Source of the DNA: Chitinibacter fontanus
GTDB taxonomy: Bacteria; Pseudomonadota; Gammaproteobacteria; Burkholderiales; Chitinibacteraceae
DNA: 64,000 bases
Reading direction: 5' to 3'
Assembly (NCBI RefSeq): GCF_013423785.1
Contig: NZ_CP058952.1
Coordinates: forward strand, 1,364,001-1,428,000
The notes beneath the pieces are model-generated. The model was not told the origin of the DNA, ran no database searches, and saw nothing but the letters and a program-made list of their open reading frames with translations. The position numbers and the translations under genes are program-made. Each line of letters starts with the position of its first letter. The first letter of the stretch is position 1. Positions 63,067-64,000 of the stretch are shown piece by piece.

Positions 63067-63738
63067 ATGCTTATGGATAAAAAAATGAATCTTTCCTCGT
63101 TAATAAGACCGCTGCGCAAAAAAAATGCTTGGCTGTGCATGTTGATATTGATTGCGGTTACTTACTTCTTATGGCAAAGAAATCCGCTACCTAAAGACGA
63201 AGAACTTATTGCCCACTTTCAGGCTCATCGCGCAGAATTTGAAGAACTGATTCGGCGCTATCGAGCGTATGAGCGCTCAGCAAACAAGGACACGTCGCTT
63301 TGGTTCAAGGAAGGAAATACCCCCGCTTTATATAAGCAGGCAGGGGTTGAGAGTATTGACTACGAAACACCAATATGGCTACCCAATCCCTACTCTGTAG
63401 AAACTGCGAAAAAAATCGATGCGCTTTTGACTACAGCTAAGGATTTTTCCCTTTTATATAAGTATGGGGCTCTAAAGATTCAACTTGCACCAGTCCACCG
63501 TTATTACTCGTACAACTCTCGCTACGTTGCTGTTTGGAAAGACCTCTATTTTATTCCCGAGGTGCCGCGCATCGAGGATGGCGAATTGTTGGGGCCGATA
63601 TATAGCAATGGCAAATATTCTTATCGGGAGCGCATTTTCCCTTCACTCAATCGCTTTCCCGATTACTGGAAAGACTTCGAGTGCGTCTACCGCCAAATTG
63701 AGCAGCAGTGGTTTTTACGTATGTGCAACGGTCATTAA
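63067..63738 (+). CDS. Membrane-anchored hypothetical protein, 223 aa
   Basis: ATG 63067. One N-terminal membrane helix (about 20-36, WLCMLILIAVTYFLW) with a basic cytoplasmic end (positive-inside), then a periplasmic domain rich in Tyr, Arg and Glu (ELIRRYRAYERS, HRYYSYNSRYVAVW) with a Cys pair near the C-terminus (ECVYRQ, MCNGH). No family recognised. Ribosome site poor. Followed 23 bases on by a truncated toxin-like start, so it could be an accessory or immunity gene of that toxin. Confidence 0.6.
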   Translation: MLMDKKMNLSSLIRPLRKKNAWLCMLILIAVTYFLWQRNPLPKDEELIAHFQAHRAEFEELIRRYRAYERSANKDTSLWFKEGNTPALYKQAGVESIDYETPIWLPNPYSVETAKKIDALLTTAKDFSLLYKYGALKIQLAPVHRYYSYNSRYVAVWKDLYFIPEVPRIEDGELLGPIYSNGKYSYRERIFPSLNRFPDYWKDFECVYRQIEQQWFLRMCNGH

Positions 63739-63761
63739 TCATTTACCTACTAGGAAACATC

Positions 63762-63956
63762 ATGGCAACAGTAAGCTATCTAACTAGTGCAAGCAATGAA
63801 ATCTACAGTGACGCAGCTTTAGGCTATATCACAGCACGAAAAAATGACATTTTCGTTGTATCCAGCACCCTCGGCATTTCCGCTGCTGCCATTGCGGGGG
63901 CGATAGCCGAAGAGAATACTGAATCGACCCTAGTTTCGTCGCCAGGTGTCTGCTAA
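63762..63956 (+). pseudogene. Truncated 5' end of a toxin-like gene
   Basis: ATG 63762 with AGGAAA six bases upstream. The 64 codons read MATVSYLTSASNEIYSDAAL, then DIFVVSSTLGISAAAIAGAIAEE, split here at 20 (DIFVVSSTLGISAAAIAG / AIAEE), and end after NTESTLVSSPGVC. The Ala/Gly/Ile hydrophobic block is like the start of RTX or polymorphic toxins. The last residues come from a junction with intergenic repeat sequence (TGCTGTTCTCTCC, also near 15131), so the gene has been cut. 63957-64000 has no gene. Confidence 0.5.
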
Positions 63957-64000
63957 GGCCGAATAGCTGCTGTTCTCTCCATTTTTATGGGCGACCGCAA

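Overview
The window looks like accessory chromosome of a betaproteobacterium, most likely a Neisseriales relative (Chromobacterium/Chitinibacteraceae type). The short H-NS-family protein with the xNPxxxxxTWSGRGRxPxW DNA-binding motif, the HU protein, the Neisseriales-like RTX locus and the many Rhs genes suggest this. The genus is inference: there is no rRNA, intact tRNA or housekeeping gene to fix it. Composition is patchy. Most genes are AT-rich to moderate in G+C, while the primase/recombinase element (about 31.9-37.5 kb), the IS fragment at 26.6-27.3 kb and the gene after it are clearly richer in G+C.

Layout. 0-1.9 kb: an edge gene, a hypothetical gene and IS debris. 1.9-15 kb (minus strand): a complete RTX toxin / type I secretion operon in the order hlyD-like adaptor, GNAT protein, hlyC-like toxin acyltransferase, lipoprotein, small protein, 2394-residue RTX protein, terminator, hlyB-like ABC transporter; only the TolC partner is absent. 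15.4-17.1 kb: HU and H-NS-like nucleoid proteins. 17.2-24.8 kb (plus strand): a 1212-residue BTAD/AAA regulator, then two long coiled-coil proteins shaped like alpha-helical pore-forming toxins and a small unknown protein with a weak RGS-like pattern. 24.8-29.1 kb: scrap region with an RTX C-terminus relic, a convincing integron attC site between two cassette-type genes, a decayed IS3 element and a possible HEPN protein.

29-42.6 kb (minus strand) is an Rhs polymorphic-toxin array: an NHL-Rhs gene with tip and putative immunity gene, an orphan tip with a membrane immunity candidate, and an orphan core-plus-tip whose 1.14 kb core is a near-identical direct repeat of the main gene. Between the main gene and the orphans lies a foreign GC-rich module (CHC2/Toprim primase-ATPase, XerC-like recombinase, divergent XRE regulator, GTGTTGRT repeats). 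An IS21 element (42.5-45.1 kb) has removed the 5' end of the main Rhs gene. 45.1-49 kb: an integrase module (Lon-like AAA+ ATPase translationally coupled to a phage-type integrase, an excisionase-like protein, a Cro-like repressor, operator repeats and a TGGGCACA repeat field). 49.4-55.2 kb: a second, complete secreted Rhs toxin with a DUF4258-like tip and an overlapping immunity candidate. 55-64 kb: an IS3 element, small exported proteins, and a graveyard of truncated genes (hlyD 3' end, glycosyltransferase, an RTX/lipase-type N-terminus), several bounded by solo IS21 ends.

How it works together: the region is devoted to interbacterial or host-directed toxins (one T1SS RTX toxin, two Rhs systems, one possible pore-forming pair), with IS21/IS3/IS5 copies and recombinases cutting and shuffling them. 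The strongest leads for something under-described are the primase-XerC element inside the Rhs array, the 8.46 kb-spaced Rhs core repeat able to swap toxin tips, the coiled-coil pair with its giant regulator, and the integrase-AAA+ operon.
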